This document shows, piece after piece, positions 63,101 through 64,000 of a stretch of 64,000 nucleotides of DNA (position 1 is the first letter of the stretch; every line of letters starts with the position of its first letter). The stretch comes from Xanthostigma xanthostigma (lineage: Eukaryota > Arthropoda > Insecta > Raphidioptera > Raphidiidae). Both the position numbers and the translations under genes were made by a program. The stretch covers positions 21,222,001-21,286,000 of the forward strand of contig OY754469.1 in the NCBI GenBank assembly GCA_963575645.1, written 5' to 3'. The notes under the pieces were generated by a model, which searched no databases, was not told the origin of the DNA, and was given only the letters and a program-made list of their open reading frames with translations.

Positions 63101-64000
63101 CAGAAACTACTGAAGGAAAAGTAACACCGATTGATAAAAAATCGCCAGTATCGGAAATTTCTAAATCGCCTGGAAAAGAATCCCCCGTTGAAGAAGTCTC
63201 AGTATCAGAAACTCTTAAAGAAGAAAAAACACCGATTGATAAAATATCACCAGCAACGGACGTTTCTAAGACACCTGAAAAAGAATCTCCTGTTAAAGCA
63301 GAATCAGTTACAGAAGTTATTGTCGAAAAAATTTCACCCACTGATGAAAAACTACCGCTAACTGAAATTCCTAAATCGCCTACAAAGGAATCTCCCGTTG
63401 AAAAAGAACTAGTATCAGAAACTACTGAAGGAAAAGTAACACCGATTGATAAAAAATCGCCGGTATCGGAAATTTCTAAATCGCCTGGAAAAGAATCCCC
63501 CGTTAAAGAAGTCTCAGTATCAGAAACTCTTAAAGAAGAAAAAACACCGATTGATAAAATATCACCGGCAACGGACGTTTCTAAGACACCTGAAAAAGAA
63601 TCTCCTGTTAAAGCAAAATCAGTTACAGAATTTATTGTCGAAAAAATTTTACCCTCTGATGAAAAACTACCGCTAACTGAAATTCCTAAATCGCCTACAA
63701 AGGAATCTCCCGTTGAAAAAGAACTAGTATCAGAAACTACTGAAGGAAAAGTAACACCGATTGATAAAAAATTGCCGGTATCGGAAATTTCTAAATCACC
63801 TAAAAAAGAATCTTCCGTTGAACAAGAATCAGTATCAGAAACTACTGAAGGAAAAGTAACACCGATTGATAAAAAATCGCCGGTATCGGAAATTTCTAAA
63901 TCACCTGAAAAAGAATCCCCCGTTGAAGAAGTCTCAGTATCAGAAACTTTTAAAGAAGAAAAAACACCGATTGATAAAATATCACCGGCAACGAACGTTT
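24155..64000 (+). CDS. Giant internal exon of a KSP-repeat cytoskeletal-type protein, 3' end outside window
   Basis: One plus-strand frame (codons begin at positions equal to 1 modulo 3) is open from just after a TAA at 24,142 to the window edge, about 13,280 codons with no stop. There is no in-frame ATG until the MM at 25,756, although the sequence before it reads as coding, so the exon must be entered by splicing. The protein is disordered-looking and rich in K, E, S, T and P. Residues 1 to about 1,470 (to 28,560) are unique, with acidic and basic patches such as VTPDKKTPEKKRVTID near 24,439. From 28,561 onward it is a tandem array of 35-residue KSP monomers. I see no enzymatic, ankyrin, Ig, spectrin or death domain in the window. 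What is known: insect and nematode ankyrins (Ank2, unc-44) have giant exons encoding long disordered tails, and futsch/MAP1B and neurofilaments carry KSP-type repeats. An ankyrin-type giant exon is my preferred guess; futsch-like, titin/PEVK-like or nesprin-like proteins remain possible. That it is coding is near certain; its identity is not. Confidence 0.9.
24584..24592 (+). promoter_or_regulatory. Perfect-consensus 5' splice site inside the exon
   Basis: The bases CAG|GTGAGT, with the cut after 24,586, match the metazoan donor consensus completely. The cut falls after the first base of a Gly codon (phase 1), the same phase as the acceptor at 24,154/24,160. An exon from the acceptor to here would be about 430 bases and symmetric. 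It could therefore be used on its own in a short isoform that skips the giant part. This is inference; no transcript evidence is available. Confidence 0.4.
25541..25549 (+). promoter_or_regulatory. Second donor-like site inside the exon
   Basis: AAG|GTGAGC, with the cut after 25,543, is a good donor match and again cuts in phase 1 within a Gly codon, as at 24,586. It would give an exon of about 1.39 kb. Two same-phase donors in front of the repeat array are compatible with graded isoform lengths. Chance occurrence is also possible in about 1.5 kb of sequence. Confidence 0.25.
27094..27675 (+). repeat. Five degenerate repeats of about 43 residues inside the giant exon
   Basis: Five related blocks occur in the coding frame, with cores YEKLEELVN (27,094), YDKLRELIC (27,229), RDKIEELYN (27,352), CKLKELDSIF (27,487) and DKLLELVKTSQDV (27,622). 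Spacing is 41 to 45 residues. Each core is followed by a hydrophobic, helix-like stretch of the type SQDVLxxME or HSVLQSIE, and LPKE lies before copies two and four. The pattern L-x-x-L with alternating charge suggests amphipathic helices. The copies are diverged in both DNA and protein, so this repeat is much older than the downstream array. Confidence 0.7.
28561..29052 (+). repeat. Degenerate edge copies of the 35-residue KSP monomer
   Basis: This segment contains diverged monomers of the same pattern as the main array: KSPTIGTTVKAEPVSK, ESPVEKEPVSE, KSPEKGSPVTAEPV, KSPKKESPVKEEPLSE and KSPEKDTPLKAELVSE, each followed by an I/TP-ID or ISP-type half. The first copies are irregular in length and sequence, and the last merges smoothly into the regular array at 29,053. 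Such worn copies at an array edge are expected where unequal exchange homogenises only the interior. Confidence 0.8.
40151..40375 (+). repeat. Shortened 225-bp unit of the array (first of six)
   Basis: Here the C monomer runs to FIVEK and then joins directly to TTEGKVTP of the next A monomer. Ninety bases (30 codons) are missing and the frame is kept. The same junction (gtcgaaaaaactactgaagg) recurs in units starting near 43,526, 46,586, 47,126, 49,871 and 50,411. An identical junction in all six implies one deletion event spread by duplication. Confidence 0.9.
44381..47580 (+). repeat. First copy of a 3.2-kb segmental duplication within the array
   Basis: This block of regular and shortened units is repeated at 47,666-50,865 with a constant offset of 3,285 bases. 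Diagnostic variants recur in order: ttttaaagcagaatc, gagaaagaatctcc, the cgttaaagaag pair, both 225-bp units and the actcttaataaagaa variants. The duplication is tandem and in frame (1,095 codons). Confidence 0.9.
47666..50865 (+). repeat. Second copy of the 3.2-kb segmental duplication
   Basis: This block matches 44,381-47,580 at an offset of 3,285 bases with only scattered single-base differences, for example attaat and ttggtaaaa near 47,666-47,775 and gaatctgtt near 50,041. Such low divergence inside a coding array implies a recent unequal exchange. Confidence 0.9.

Larger units (their letters stand above)
29053..64000 (+). repeat. Coding tandem array: 315-bp (105-residue) trimer of 35-residue KSP monomers
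   Basis: The unit has three 35-residue monomers. A begins KSPTKESPVEKELVSE and ends VTPIDKKSPVSEIS. B begins KSPGKESPVEEVSVSE and ends TPIDKISPATDVS. C begins KTPEKESPVKAESVTE and ends ILPSDEKLPLTEIP. By spacing of landmarks there are about 105 full 315-bp units, six shortened 225-bp units, three extra single monomers and a partial unit at the window edge. All length changes are multiples of three, so the frame is kept. Each trimer carries ten S/T-P sites, about sixteen K and twenty-three D/E. DNA identity between units is very high, synonymous sites included, which points to recent amplification and homogenisation. The array continues past the window. Confidence 0.97.

Noticed and set aside
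51192-63341. 4,049-codon minus-strand reading frame, plus minus frames at 24,843-33,104 including the 754-codon one at 30,177-32,441
   Set aside because: They lie opposite the sense coding frame and exist because the repeat unit lacks antisense stops in that register. Their apparent protein is only the reverse of the KSP repeat, and they break at single-base variants while the sense frame never does.
29126-63676. About one hundred near-identical plus-strand frames of 72-76 codons reading MIKNRRYRKFLN..., many starting at TTG
   Set aside because: These are the +1-shifted reading of each 315-bp unit, each stopping within the unit. They are shadows of the long open frame.
29053-64000. CRISPR-like or non-coding satellite interpretation of the regular repeats
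   Set aside because: Unit length is a multiple of three, every size variant keeps frame, and one frame is stop-free over nearly 35 kb. There are no unique spacers.

Overview
The window looks like insect nuclear DNA. It is strongly AT-rich and full of short inverted-repeat DNA transposons. It carries degraded retroelement tails with the 'ctagctgttgcccgcgac' signature that is common in hemipteran and lepidopteran genomes, plus one eukaryotic tRNA-Ile gene. The insect order cannot be decided from the sequence. There is no bacterial-style gene organisation.

Layout. Positions 1-24,154 hold no convincing protein-coding exon. They contain a tRNA-Ile(AAU) gene at 3,814-3,887 and a series of mobile-element remnants: TA-flanked MITEs at 53-607, 9,352-10,174 and 17,009-17,164; a hAT-type MITE with a perfect 8-bp target duplication at 17,902-18,366; a CpG-rich inverted-repeat element at 15,796-16,160; a foldback element with a hammerhead-like motif, possibly Penelope-type, at 20,343-20,598; and several others. 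The element at 9,352-10,174 keeps a minus-strand relic of a transposase C-terminus. The simplest reading is that this half is a large intron, or intron plus intergenic DNA, upstream of the exon described next.

From about 24,155 to the right edge (64,000) there is one uninterrupted plus-strand reading frame of more than 13,280 codons with no stop. The frame enters through a CAG splice acceptor and has no in-frame ATG for its first 530 or so codons, so it is an internal exon that continues beyond the window. At 39.8 kb or more, this is an exceptionally large coding exon. The encoded protein is highly charged and rich in K, E, S, T and P. It begins with about 1,470 residues of unique sequence, including five copies of an older repeat of about 43 residues. 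It then enters a tandem array of 35-residue KSP/ESP monomers arranged as a 105-residue (315-bp) trimer, present about 105 times. Both sizes and identity show nested segmental duplication inside the array. Function is inferred, not shown: the architecture fits a giant neuronal cytoskeletal protein, either the giant exon of an ankyrin (Ank2/unc-44 type) or a futsch/MAP1B- or neurofilament-like spacer. Long frames on the opposite strand and in the other plus frames across the array are shadows of this repeat.
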